Origin: Ruegeria sp. HKCCD4315
GTDB lineage: Bacteria > Pseudomonadota > Alphaproteobacteria > Rhodobacterales > Rhodobacteraceae
Reading direction: 5' to 3'
Assembly (NCBI RefSeq): GCF_013112245.1
Contig: NZ_WVRN01000001.1
Location: 934,501 to 998,500 of the forward strand
Length of the DNA: 64,000 nucleotides
The notes beneath the pieces were generated by a model, which saw only the letters and a program-made list of their open reading frames with translations, was not told where the DNA came from and ran no database searches. Shown here piece by piece: positions 8,332-17,716 of this stretch (positions within the stretch are counted from its first letter, which is position 1; every line of letters begins with the position of its first letter). Both the position numbers and the translations under genes were made by a program.

Positions 8332-8775
8332 ATGTCACACCGTATCCTCTTTGTCTGTCTCGGCAACATTTGCCGATCCCCCGCGGCCGAGGGCGTCTTT
8401 CGCTCTCGCGCGCCGCATCATTCAATCGACAGTGCCGGAACAATGGGTTGGCACGCGGGTAAACCACCCTACGGACCGATGCAGGCCGCCGCAAAAGCCA
8501 GGGGCTATGACCTCAGCGACCTGCGTGCCCGTCAGTTCACGGCGGCCGATTTCGAACGTTTCGATCTGATCATCGGCATGGATGCAAACAACATGGCGGA
8601 TATCGAAGATCTGCGCCCTGCAGGCAATAACACGCCTGTGCGCCTGCTGACCGACTTTGCCCATGAAACCCAGTCTGATCATGTGCCTGACCCCTATTAT
8701 ACGCGGGATTTCGATAGTGCGCTGGATCTGATCGAAACAGCAGTAGCCGGCTTGGCCGCTCATCTGGAGCGCTAG
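8332..8775 (+). CDS. Low molecular weight protein-tyrosine phosphatase
   Basis: 147 residues. The P-loop CLGNICRS (C-x5-R-S) lies at residues 9-16 near the N-terminus, and the general acid is in the DPYY motif near residue 118, both diagnostic for LMW-PTPs. These cytoplasmic enzymes dephosphorylate tyrosine residues. In Gram-negatives they often act on tyrosine kinases of polysaccharide export, but no such kinase is next to it. Its stop codon overlaps that of the convergent LysR gene: the palindrome CTAG at 8772-8775 supplies TAG to both strands. Confidence 0.9.
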   Translation: MSHRILFVCLGNICRSPAAEGVFRSRAPHHSIDSAGTMGWHAGKPPYGPMQAAAKARGYDLSDLRARQFTAADFERFDLIIGMDANNMADIEDLRPAGNNTPVRLLTDFAHETQSDHVPDPYYTRDFDSALDLIETAVAGLAAHLER

Positions 8776-9725
8776 CCGCCGATCACCTTCAACTGACCGT
8801 TCAGCCAAGGCAGTTTGTTGAGGGCCGGTTCGATGATCTGGTTTTGCATCAGCCGACGTGTCATTCCCGCGACCTCCTGCGGCACCTGATCCGACCAATC
8901 GGTGCGGGCCAAAAGAGAGATCGTGCGAGAGAAATCTCCGAACGGGGCAGGGTGGGCCTCTAAGCCATCATGGAACCGTGTTGCACGCATGAAACCCAAC
9001 GGCGTCGTGATCGCCCAGCCCAGGCCACGCGCGACCATGGCCATCAGCGCCATATGCGACCCGATCTCAAACCGTTCCTCGAACTCCTGCGCCTCACGCG
9101 CCATATGCACTTCGATCTGGCGACTGATCAGTTGCTCGCGGGCATAGCGTAGAAACGGTAAACCGTCTTGCACCGCCGCCACGCCGCCAGACCCCTTCGG
9201 GGCCACCAGAATGAATGGATCGCGCACCAGAGGATATTCGACCACTCCCTCTAACACCTCGCCGCTATGGGCGGTGACCGCCATATGTAGCCGTTGTTCG
9301 GCCAACGCCTCGAACAGATCCAAGCTGGACAGGGTGATCAGTTTGAAATTCGACCGTGTCAGGCTGTCCGCCAGCAGCGTGGCCAGCCGTGGGGTCAGAT
9401 CGTTGTCGAAATCGTCGATCAACCCGATGGAAAGCGTGGTCAGGTGTCCCAGTTCCATGACCGACAGCTCGCTTTGTGCCATCTGCAACTCGGCCAAAAC
9501 AGCCTCGGCCCGTTCCAGAAAACTGCGCCCGGCTTGCGTCAATCGCATCGGGCGTCGTCCGTGATCGACCAGATCGGTGCCCAGCGCCTTTTCCAGATTG
9601 CGCAATTGCTGAGAAACGGATGGCTGGCTAAGCCCGGTGATCTCGGCGGCCTGCGCTACCGATCCCGTCCGCGCCAAAGCCTCGAACACCTCAAGGCCCC
9701 GCAGGGTCAGCCCTTTCATCACCAT
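8772..9725 (-). CDS. LysR family transcriptional regulator
   Basis: 317 residues. The N-terminal winged helix-turn-helix (LEVFEALARTGSVAQAAEITGLSQPSVSQQLRNLEKALGTDL) spans about residues 10-65 and is followed by a LysR effector-binding domain. The start at 9725 is favoured because AAAGG lies 8 bases upstream; a GTG at 9734 and an ATG at 9719 are alternatives. There is no divergently transcribed target gene next to it: its promoter faces the small secreted-protein gene at 9792, on the same strand, so the regulated gene cannot be told. Effector unknown. Confidence 0.85.
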   Translation of the reverse strand: MVMKGLTLRGLEVFEALARTGSVAQAAEITGLSQPSVSQQLRNLEKALGTDLVDHGRRPMRLTQAGRSFLERAEAVLAELQMAQSELSVMELGHLTTLSIGLIDDFDNDLTPRLATLLADSLTRSNFKLITLSSLDLFEALAEQRLHMAVTAHSGEVLEGVVEYPLVRDPFILVAPKGSGGVAAVQDGLPFLRYAREQLISRQIEVHMAREAQEFEERFEIGSHMALMAMVARGLGWAITTPLGFMRATRFHDGLEAHPAPFGDFSRTISLLARTDWSDQVPQEVAGMTRRLMQNQIIEPALNKLPWLNGQLKVIGG

Positions 9726-9791
9726 CGAACACACCTTTCGCTGCGCCTTTTCTGGGGCGCAGCTTGCATCAGGTCAAGGATTTGCGGTGCG

Positions 9792-10100
9792 TTAACTGCA
9801 GATCGCCTGCGCCATCTGGCCAAAGTTCTGATACCGATCCCACAACGCATCATCACGTGCGGTCTTCGACATCTTCAATTCTTGCGCCTGATGGGGGTCT
9901 TCGAACCATTTCGAGACGGTCTTCTGGTCACTGCGCGTCAGTGCCTGATCTGCCACGCGCTGAATGCAACTGCACCGATCCCGTGTGGCCGCCGCCCGAT
10001 CCGACGCCAAGCAGGCGCGCTTGATCTGCGCGGCCTCAACCTGCGGAGCGATGGCCGTCATCGATGCGGCACAGAATGCGATTAAGAGGAACTGTTTCAT
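9792..10100 (-). CDS. Small secreted protein, conserved in Rhodobacteraceae
   Basis: 102 residues. It starts with a signal peptide (MKQFLLIAFCAASMTAIAPQVEA); the mature part has four cysteines (RACLAS, DRCSCIQ, AICS) likely to form two disulfides in the periplasm. Helical and charged otherwise. I recognise it as a protein often found in this family of bacteria and sometimes misnamed an arginine transporter; it has no transporter features. Function unknown. The start at 10100 is preferred over 10106 because GAGG lies 7 bases before it. It precedes lysR on the same strand, 66 bases apart. Confidence 0.7.
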   Translation of the reverse strand: MKQFLLIAFCAASMTAIAPQVEAAQIKRACLASDRAAATRDRCSCIQRVADQALTRSDQKTVSKWFEDPHQAQELKMSKTARDDALWDRYQNFGQMAQAICS

Positions 10101-10275
10101 GCTCATGCCTCGTTTTTGCCTGCCCTGAGGGATCTTGTGCCCCTCTCAGTCTGCGCGGGAGTATGAATCAAAGTGGTTAACGGATCAATCATACGTTGCG
10201 AAAAAGTGATTGCACGCGGCTGGCATGTCGCGTTTTCTGGCAAAACATTAGGGTAGAAAGTTAAGTTAGACCGAG

Positions 10276-10899
10276 ATGCTTAAGAAATACGGGCGCACTT
10301 TTCACCTGCCTCAATCTCCCGGCGCTACCAGCGATGACAAAATTATGTCCTGTGTCGATGAACTGGCATCGGCTGACGAAGTGGTTTTCACCGAAAAGAT
10401 GGACGGCGAGAACACGACCATTCATAGCCAAGGCTGTCACCCTCGTAGTATCGACGCCAGATACCACCCGTCGCGTGATTGGATGAAGGCGTTTGCCGCC
10501 GGTATCGCACCTCACCTTGCCGAGGATGAACGCATTGTTGGCGAGTACTTGTTTGCGCGTCACTCCATCGCGTATTCAGCGTTAACGACTTACTTTCTGG
10601 GTTTTGCTTGGGTCAAAGGGGATGTGATCCAATCTTGGAATGCGACGCTTTCGCGCTTTACCGAGCTTGGGATCACACCTGTTCCTATACTGTATCGCGG
10701 GCGGTTCAACACGCAGGTCCTGACAGATGTGATTGCTGACCTGAATCTCGACGCACAAGAGGGGTTTGTCGTCCGAACAACAGCGGCATTCAATGAAGAA
10801 GACATGCCCACTCATCTCGCGAAATATGTGCGTGAGGGTCATGTGCAAAGTGAGATACACTGGATGAACGCGCAACTGGTCAAAAACGGACTGGTCTGA
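10276..10899 (+). CDS. RNA ligase-like nucleotidyltransferase
   Basis: 207 residues with the covalent nucleotidyltransferase motifs of RNA/DNA ligases. Motif I is EKMDGENTTIH (adenylated Lys at residue 41), a motif III-like stretch is ERIVGEYLFARHSI (86-99), motif IV is EGFVVR (162-167) and motif V is LAKYVRE (Lys 183). It fits the RNA_ligase (Rnl2-like) adenylyltransferase domain without any visible C-terminal domain. The usual substrate would be nicked or broken RNA. No polynucleotide kinase, phosphatase or RtcB neighbour is present. It sits alone between a small secreted protein and lepA, and may repair RNA cut by stress or phage-induced nucleases; that is inference. Confidence 0.8.
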   Translation: MLKKYGRTFHLPQSPGATSDDKIMSCVDELASADEVVFTEKMDGENTTIHSQGCHPRSIDARYHPSRDWMKAFAAGIAPHLAEDERIVGEYLFARHSIAYSALTTYFLGFAWVKGDVIQSWNATLSRFTELGITPVPILYRGRFNTQVLTDVIADLNLDAQEGFVVRTTAAFNEEDMPTHLAKYVREGHVQSEIHWMNAQLVKNGLV

Positions 10900-10985
10900 C
10901 CGGACTGAGGCATCGCAAATAGGGGATTTAGCAGCGCGTCTTGCCACCTTGACCGCAGCCCATTTCCGACGCATATCCCCAACCC

Positions 10986-12785
<1,800 letters not shown>

Positions 12786-12811
12786 TCCATTTTAAGTGCG
12801 AGTGCGCGGAA

Positions 12812-12898
12812 GCGTTTGGCAAAGCCAAACGCGTGCGGCACCCGATGCAGTAATAGTGCTGTTAGACAGCTGCAGGCTGAGCATTATTACGACGGGTG
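12812..12898 (+). repeat. Two further hairpins downstream of lepA
   Basis: First hairpin: GCGTTTGGC (12812-12820), loop AAA, GCCAAACGC (12824-12832), perfect. Second: CACCC (12839-12843) with GGGTG (12894-12898), an internal bulge, then GTAATAGTGCT (12850-12860) with AGCATTATTAC (12880-12890, one G-T wobble) around a 19-base loop. The rest of the gap to 13048 shows no gene. Confidence 0.6.
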
Positions 12899-13048
12899 GG
12901 TTAAAGCGGGTGGCGCAGTCAACTGCGTTCCCACGGGAGATTATAGACAGTTCGCAATTATTTTAGCGCGTTGACTGATGATCAAGGTTGTGCGACCTAG
13001 CCGTTGGCGCGCGGATTCTACAACTTATAAGATTATAGGAAAAATTGA

Positions 13049-13933
13049 ATGAGAAAATCCTACGTACTGCTGAACGTAGTTGCTCAACCCCATCCTGAAA
13101 ATGCCTATAGAGATTTGTTTGAAGCGGCATCTAAGTCGAATCCGATTAAACACCGGGGTGAACGCTATGCACGGATTTCACCAATAACAGCCTCAGAAGA
13201 CGGTATTTTCCGGGGCCGTATTGCTACTTGGTCAGAAATTGACCCAACGGCGCCAGCGGTTAGCAAGTCCTCTTTGGAGGAAAAATCTTTGGAAGAAGCC
13301 GGAATTCAGTTTCCAGACGACATTGGGTTTAACTCTAGAATTTTCTATTTTTCATTTCGCGAAGACAAGCATGCGTTGTATGTGGAGTTGAACAATGACG
13401 AAGGCAGTACGATCTCGCCAAACGTAGCTCGCAAGGCGTTCGAGGACATATTGCGAAATGCGAAAGGATCAATTTGTGATGACGTTTTCGTTCATGTTGC
13501 ATCAAAATCTGACGCTCTGGAGTATGTCCTTGATGTCGACTCTATCACCAAGATTGACATAGATCTTTTCGTGCCAAATCCTGATGACTTGAGTGACGAA
13601 CATCGCGAAGTTCTCGAAGAAATAGAAGCAATGAAAATCAAGAGGCTTCAAACAACTGCGACAAAGGCCTCCGGTCAGGACACACTAGTGTTAACACCTC
13701 GCATGCGAATCTACACAAGCCTTGCAAAAGACAATGGACAAGTGGAAGTATCCGGGTTTGACACCGATGAAAAGCGTGTCACCAGATCGACGAAGGAGGT
13801 ACCCGCCGAAATCGAGATTGAACTCGAGCAAGACGAAAGCAGTTACGGTGCCATAAGGCGTGTGGCTTTTGAAGGCAGAGAGCTCTATCGATTTAATGGC
13901 GATAATCCAGATGAGTTTAACGTCCTTGAGTAG
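13049..13933 (+). CDS. DUF4747-like protein of an accessory two-gene unit
   Basis: 294 residues, acidic, no membrane segment. The N-terminus (RKSYVLLNVVAQPHPENAYRDLFE), the GERYARISPITASEDGIFRGRIATWSEIDP region and DLFVPNPDDLSDEH match my memory of the DUF4747 family, whose activity is not known to me. The C-terminal third is beta-rich. Base composition is visibly more AT-rich than lepA, which suggests transfer. The next gene overlaps it by 23 bases and encodes a membrane protein, so the two are probably a functional pair. The family call is from memory of the conserved pattern and should be treated as moderate. Confidence 0.55.
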   Translation: MRKSYVLLNVVAQPHPENAYRDLFEAASKSNPIKHRGERYARISPITASEDGIFRGRIATWSEIDPTAPAVSKSSLEEKSLEEAGIQFPDDIGFNSRIFYFSFREDKHALYVELNNDEGSTISPNVARKAFEDILRNAKGSICDDVFVHVASKSDALEYVLDVDSITKIDIDLFVPNPDDLSDEHREVLEEIEAMKIKRLQTTATKASGQDTLVLTPRMRIYTSLAKDNGQVEVSGFDTDEKRVTRSTKEVPAEIEIELEQDESSYGAIRRVAFEGRELYRFNGDNPDEFNVLE

Positions 13934-14426
13934 GATAATTCCTAAGCCATTCAAAATCTATTGGCGAGGTTATGGAGGTTTCCAAGCTCTCCGGAAGTCT
14001 CCTTATTTGTATCTTTCGTTCGCCTTGACCTGGCTGTTGCATGGGCTCTGGTTGCCAGTGAATTGCGACGGCCAGCGGGAATGGGCGAGCCTTGCCCTTT
14101 CAATCCTGCCCTCAATGGTTTCTTTCTCTCTGGGAGCAATGGCGATCGTTTTTGCGATGACGTCCGGCGCGTACGTCAAACTACTGCACAAAGACGGTGC
14201 CGAAGACTCAATGTTCATGCAGTTGGTGGCAGTTTTCTTTCATTTTGTTCTGCTGCAAATACTAGCAATAATATTTGCTCTGGCAGTTGAGGCCTATGAC
14301 ACTCTGCTTCTTTCTGGTGTTGGCTTCTGGCTGTTTACCTATTCATTGCTCGCAGGTCTTGCTGCGGCCGGTAATCTTATTCTGGTTGCGGACATAAAAA
14401 ACTCAGCGGCACCTTTAGACGATTAG
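13911..14426 (+). CDS. Polytopic membrane protein, partner of the DUF4747-like protein
   Basis: 171 residues from the ATG at 13911, which overlaps the upstream gene by 23 bases (translational coupling). About four hydrophobic segments are visible: YLYLSFALTWLLHGLWLPV, LSILPSMVSFSLGAMAIVFAM, QLVAVFFHFVLLQILAIIFAL and FWLFTYSLLAGLAAAGNLIL. There is no transporter motif. Paired with a soluble upstream protein, this resembles sensor plus membrane-effector modules, but nothing proves that. Codon use is AT-richer than in flanking core genes. The open frame begins at 13860, but that start lies deep in the upstream gene. Confidence 0.55.
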   Translation: MSLTSLSRIIPKPFKIYWRGYGGFQALRKSPYLYLSFALTWLLHGLWLPVNCDGQREWASLALSILPSMVSFSLGAMAIVFAMTSGAYVKLLHKDGAEDSMFMQLVAVFFHFVLLQILAIIFALAVEAYDTLLLSGVGFWLFTYSLLAGLAAAGNLILVADIKNSAAPLDD

Positions 14427-14458
14427 CCTCGTAGGGCGGGCCGAAGCCCTCCACGAGG
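14427..14458 (+). terminator. Hairpin after the accessory pair
   Basis: CCTCG (14427-14431) pairs with CGAGG near 14454-14458 and an inner GGG-CCGAAG-CCC extends it. This gives a 32-base hairpin right after the stop of the membrane protein gene. No clear T-run follows, so termination is only likely. Confidence 0.4.
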
Positions 14459-14583
14459 GTTGGACTGACCCACCCTACTTAGGATGGGTCTATAATCCAT
14501 AACCCCACTGTGACCAACCTCACAGCCTCAAAGCCGCCCACCTGCTACACTTGACCCAACGGCAACCTCGGCAGGAGGCCCAG

Positions 14584-14904
14584 ATGTCTACATCCATGAT
14601 CCCCCTCATCGCCCTTGGGTCGGCGGGTCTCTATTCCGTGGCCATGATCTCGATGAAGTTCTGGTGGAAGATCCCCGGTGTTGGCCTGACCCTACTGATC
14701 GTCGCCACATTGCTGGCCGCCGCAACGCTGGAACTCGCCGCGCTGCGTGAAGAGCGGTTGGGCATCATCTACACCGGTATTCTGGGGGCCGAGGTCGTGC
14801 TGATCGCCATCGCCTCATTCTTTCTGTTTGGCGAGAACTTCTCATGCCGGGAAGTTGCGGGGATCGTTCTGGTTCTGATCGGCACAGCGCTGGCCTGGGC
14901 CTGA
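14584..14904 (+). CDS. Small four-helix membrane protein, DMT/SMR-like
   Basis: 106 residues with four membrane helices. The final one (SCREVAGIVLVLIGTALAWA) and the FFLFGENF motif before it are typical of small drug/metabolite transporters (EamA/SMR half-size units). The usual SMR Glu in helix 1 is not seen. Homologues in Rhodobacteraceae are sometimes misnamed 5-aminolevulinate synthase, for which there is no support. The ATG at 14584 follows a CAGGAGG ribosome site. Substrate unknown; it probably works as a dimer. Confidence 0.6.
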   Translation: MSTSMIPLIALGSAGLYSVAMISMKFWWKIPGVGLTLLIVATLLAAATLELAALREERLGIIYTGILGAEVVLIAIASFFLFGENFSCREVAGIVLVLIGTALAWA

Positions 14905-14934
14905 CGCTTTCTCTTTTCGCTCAGGCCAAATGCC

Positions 14935-15699
14935 TTATCCGCGCGGCACCAGATGCAGCCATTGCATCGGAAACCCGCGCCCTTCCGAGATGATCGGCCA
15001 TTTGAAATCATCCCCCAGCTTAAGGATTTTATCCATCTCTGACGTGTCGCGGACGCTGCCGTCCACATAGGTGATCTGGAAATACTGACCGCAAAAATCT
15101 TCGATGGCCCTCAATTTGGCAGCGCCGTTCTCGACCATCTGAGGATGCAGTTCGATCAGGAATTCCGACTGGCGATACTGCGTCAGAAATTCTTCGGTCA
15201 GCAGGCTGAATTCCACGCCCTCGATGTCGATCAGAAAGAAAATGTCACCGGGGTCGGGGGCAACACTTGCGATATTCTCGGCGGTGTTATCCAACGCGTC
15301 GCCAAATACGGTCACGCGGTCACCGACACCGTTGTGCTCGGCCGTCTCGCGGATGACCTCGCGGCCCTTTGCCGATACTTCAAAACACACGCTTTTCTCG
15401 AAGTTACCGGTCGAGACAAGGCCAACGCCCCAAAAGCCATCGGCCGCGCCGATATCCACCAGCACGGGCTTGTCCGAGTTGCTCAGGATGCCAAGATTCT
15501 GCTGCTCATACAGGCCAAAGATCTTTGTGGCGGTATCAGAGTGCCCGCCCCAAAAGGCGTTTTCGGTAAAGCGAAAGCCTTTCATCGGCCCGCACAGCAC
15601 TTCAGAGCCGCTTTGTTCCAGTACAAATTGCGAAAACTCGCTTCGGAAGCGTCGGACAGCGCTTTTGAAGGCGCGATGGTGTCTTTTGGGAAAGTGCAT
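14935..15699 (-). CDS. FkbM-type SAM-dependent methyltransferase
   Basis: 254 residues. The SAM-binding motif I is VLVDIGAADGFWGVGL (about residues 79-94), followed by VCFEVSAKGREVIRE (acidic end of strand 2) and DIFFLIDIEGVEFSLL, which matches the FkbM family core (DIEGxE). Such enzymes O-methylate sugars or polyketides. No glycan cluster surrounds it, so the substrate is unknown. A GAAAAGGTACAA ribosome site precedes the ATG. It is convergent with the small transporter gene, 30 bases away. Confidence 0.78.
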   Translation of the reverse strand: MHFPKRHHRAFKSAVRRFRSEFSQFVLEQSGSEVLCGPMKGFRFTENAFWGGHSDTATKIFGLYEQQNLGILSNSDKPVLVDIGAADGFWGVGLVSTGNFEKSVCFEVSAKGREVIRETAEHNGVGDRVTVFGDALDNTAENIASVAPDPGDIFFLIDIEGVEFSLLTEEFLTQYRQSEFLIELHPQMVENGAAKLRAIEDFCGQYFQITYVDGSVRDTSEMDKILKLGDDFKWPIISEGRGFPMQWLHLVPRG

Positions 15700-15875
15700 T
15701 TGTACCTTTTCGCGTTTCTGTCCGTCGGGCGGGTGTATCGCACCCAGTCTTTAAGTTGCGTTGACTGCTGTGGGAAGGAAAAAGGCGCACCATCAGCAGG
15801 TTCCGATCGCTTCATGCGCCCGGCAACCTGAACGGTGTGTGAAGTTTACTTTAGGTAAGTTGTAACCGCTATGCG

Positions 15876-15908
15876 CTCTCCCAATCTGTTGGGCACACAG
15901 AAGGAGAG
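15876..15908 (+). promoter_or_regulatory. Possible ribosome-site-masking hairpin
   Basis: CTCTCC (15876-15881) can pair with GGAGAG (15903-15908), which is the ribosome binding site of the secreted protein starting at 15914. A short weak stem like this could give temperature- or ligand-dependent translation; equally it may be chance. Confidence 0.3.
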
Positions 15909-15913
15909 AGCCC

Positions 15914-16363
15914 ATGACCAGATACATGACTGCCGGAGCAGCTGCTTTGGCCACGACACTCACCCTTGGAACAGCCGCGATGGCTGAAACAACGCCCGAC
16001 CTTCGCGGTACGTGGTTGGGGTCTTACACGACCGTCCAGCCCAGCCATTACTACAAAGGCGACGAGCCTCGGTTCAACCAGGCCGAATGGATGCTGGATG
16101 TGCAGATTCAGGAGGACAATGTCTTTTGGGGTCCCAGCAAATGGCGGCGCGATGGCGACACCGAATGGAATGAGTACGAGGCAACCGGAACCATCAGTCT
16201 GGATGGCTCTGGCGCCATCGGCATTGTTGAAACCTCACCGCTGGTGATTGGCGCCAATGCGTTGATCGATGCGCGGTATGAAGACGGCAAGATCTATGCG
16301 GATTTCCGTAGCCTGCGAAACGGAACGACTTACAGCACCGTTCTGGAACGTCAGGTGAACTGA
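15914..16363 (+). CDS. Secreted protein of unknown function
   Basis: 149 residues. A signal peptide (MTRYMTAGAAALATTLTLGTAAMA) is followed by a compact mature domain of about 125 residues (TTPDLRGTWLGSYTTVQPSHYYKGD ... NGTTYSTVLERQVN). The DLRGTWLGSY start, regular beta-strand alternation and no Cys suggest a small periplasmic beta-barrel or lipocalin-like fold. Not recognised as a named family. It follows a strong AAGGAGAGAG ribosome site and ends inside a long inverted repeat. Confidence 0.7.
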   Translation: MTRYMTAGAAALATTLTLGTAAMAETTPDLRGTWLGSYTTVQPSHYYKGDEPRFNQAEWMLDVQIQEDNVFWGPSKWRRDGDTEWNEYEATGTISLDGSGAIGIVETSPLVIGANALIDARYEDGKIYADFRSLRNGTTYSTVLERQVN

Positions 16364-16458
16364 AGCGGTTCCGGCCCGGTCGGACCGTAGGGGGTATAGA
16401 CCGCCGCACGCCGCCTATGCGGCAGAGTGGCCGGTCGTCGTCCGGGTCGGACCGCTTC
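16362..16458 (+). repeat. Long imperfect inverted repeat after the secreted protein gene
   Basis: GAAGCGGTTCCGGCCCGGTC (16362-16381) is complementary, with few mismatches, to the stretch 16440-16458 (GTCCGGGTCGGACCGCTTC). A smaller inner stem GCCGC-CTAT-GCGGC lies near 16411-16424. The outer left arm overlaps the stop codon. It could be a terminator-like hairpin or a small palindromic repeat element. Confidence 0.5.
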
Positions 16459-17157
16459 TCAGTATTGTAGCCATTGTCTTTGCCAGGGGGAGGAGACCGG
16501 GTGGCGATGTCACTGTGTGCTACAGGATTCAAAGCGTTCCGGTTGGAATGCGCTGTCCCACGATCGGGGCCAGTTGGGTCTCGCACGTAGTGAATCTTCG
16601 CCATCCGGTTCTTGATGAATTACCGACAAGAGTTTTTCACGCCCTATTTCAGCTGGGGGCCAAGCACTGCCGTGGGTAACGAGGTGACCTAATAAAGAGC
16701 TGTTCAGGTCGTCGATTCGACGGATTTGGTGCCTGAGAGTTGATCAAACCCAGTGGTTCTCACTGAAACGGCCGAGTTTCCGCCTTTGCACCCGCAGCAT
16801 TTCATGGAAAAGTGGCACATAATCGACGGCTACCTGAACATCCGATCAACTCAGCGCGGTGTCGTGCTTTCTCGGATTATCCACAGAAATGTCCCGCCGG
16901 ATATCAACATTTTATCCCCGTCTATTTTTCATGCTGCAGTGCTATTTTCTTGCCGGGCGAGGACCGGAATGTAACAGTCTGATCACTGCCTAGGGTCCTC
17001 GGAACCGACGGTGGTAAGCAAAGGTCCAGGGGTTTGAGGGTTTGAGAGGGTCTTGGGATTTTCTTAGAGCTTCAAAGACTTACCGTTAAGGTCAGTTGCG
17101 GGCAAGCATCGCGCTTGTTTCAGTTGACTATCCTCTTTGATGGCCGATGCAGGCTGC
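16459..17157. other. Gene-free stretch
   Basis: No supported coding region is visible on either strand. Short open frames lack ribosome sites and family features. A GATTCGACGG sequence near 16715 resembles the conserved tmRNA 5' segment, but the rest of a tmRNA is missing. A TTGACT hexamer at about 17124 may be the -35 box of the structured RNA candidate that follows. Confidence 0.4.
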
Positions 17158-17312
17158 GCGACCCTTTGGGGTCAAAGCAGTTGTCACGGCCCCTCAGTGG
17201 GCTGAGGCAAAAGGATCGGGGCACCCCTTGGGGCGCATCGACCCGGTAAGGCGTCAGGCGTATCCGAAAGGGTACTCGCAAAGACAACGTCGGCGCACCT
17301 GACGCCTTTTCC
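17158..17312 (+). ncRNA. Structured RNA candidate with terminator-like 3' end
   Basis: Successive perfect hairpins are visible: GACCC-TTTG-GGGTC (17160-17173), CCTCAG-TGGG-CTGAGG (17192-17207) and CCCC-TT-GGGG (17224-17233). The last is a closing stem GGCGTCAGG (17250-17258)/CCTGACGCC (17298-17306) that encloses GTATCC-GAAA-GGGTAC (17260-17275), a GNRA tetraloop hairpin. It ends in TTTT (17307-17310). The GNRA loop and T-run fix the plus strand. About 155 bases long. I do not recognise it as SRP RNA, RNase P RNA, 6S RNA or tmRNA. Confidence 0.5.
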
Positions 17313-17367
17313 TTTGCCGGTTTACGGTTTTATACAGGCTACCACTCACCCCCAGCTGAACGGGAAC

Positions 17368-17397
17368 GGGGCTCTTTCGCGCGTGCAAAAGAGCCCC
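17368..17397. terminator. Perfect 10-bp hairpin in the intergenic region
   Basis: GGGGCTCTTT (17368-17377) and AAAGAGCCCC (17388-17397) form a perfect stem with a 10-base loop. There is no T-run on either side. It lies between the RNA candidate and the entericidin-like gene and could end transcription from either. Confidence 0.45.
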
Positions 17398-17517
17398 AAT
17401 GTGGTTCTGGAAAATAAAGCCAAGAGGCCGCGCCCCGGCAATGTGGGTATTGAGATCGGGCGCAGCAATCCGTCTACTTGGTTTGAAGACGAACGCACTG
17501 AGCAAGTTCAGAAAACC

Positions 17518-17655
17518 TTACAGGTTTTCCTGCACGTCTGTTGCAGCGTCCTGGATGGCGTCCCCGGCCTTTTCAATGTCTTTCCCAGCGCCTTTTGCAG
17601 TTTCGCAGGCTGTCAGGGCAAACAGGCTCAGGCCAATCAGAATAACACGGATCAT
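17518..17655 (-). CDS. Entericidin-like small lipoprotein
   Basis: A 45-residue protein: MIRVILIGLSLFALTAC is a lipoprotein signal peptide with lipobox LTAC (Cys 17). The mature part is an amphipathic helix (ETAKGAGKDIEKAGDAIQDAATD). This matches the entericidin EcnA/EcnB family (GKDIQxxGxAI pattern). Entericidins are small outer-membrane or envelope lipoproteins linked to cell lysis/antidote roles and envelope stress. AAGGAG lies 6 bases before the ATG. The stop codon TAA is in the loop of a GAAAACC/GGTTTTC hairpin (17511-17529). It lies downstream of the ArsR-type gene on the same strand, 61 bases apart. Confidence 0.8.
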   Translation of the reverse strand: MIRVILIGLSLFALTACETAKGAGKDIEKAGDAIQDAATDVQENL

Positions 17656-17716
17656 TGTCGTCTCCTTGGTGCTCGATGGAGGTTCGGTAGCAGCTTTCCG
17701 CTAATGAAACCAGCCG

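Noticed and set aside
16700..16740. tmRNA 5' segment (GATTCGACGG)
   Set aside because: No tag sequence, acceptor stem or T-arm nearby; near-palindromic chance match.
17254..17505. Minus-strand 83-codon frame over the structured RNA end
   Set aside because: Arg-rich shadow of the hairpins, no start signal.
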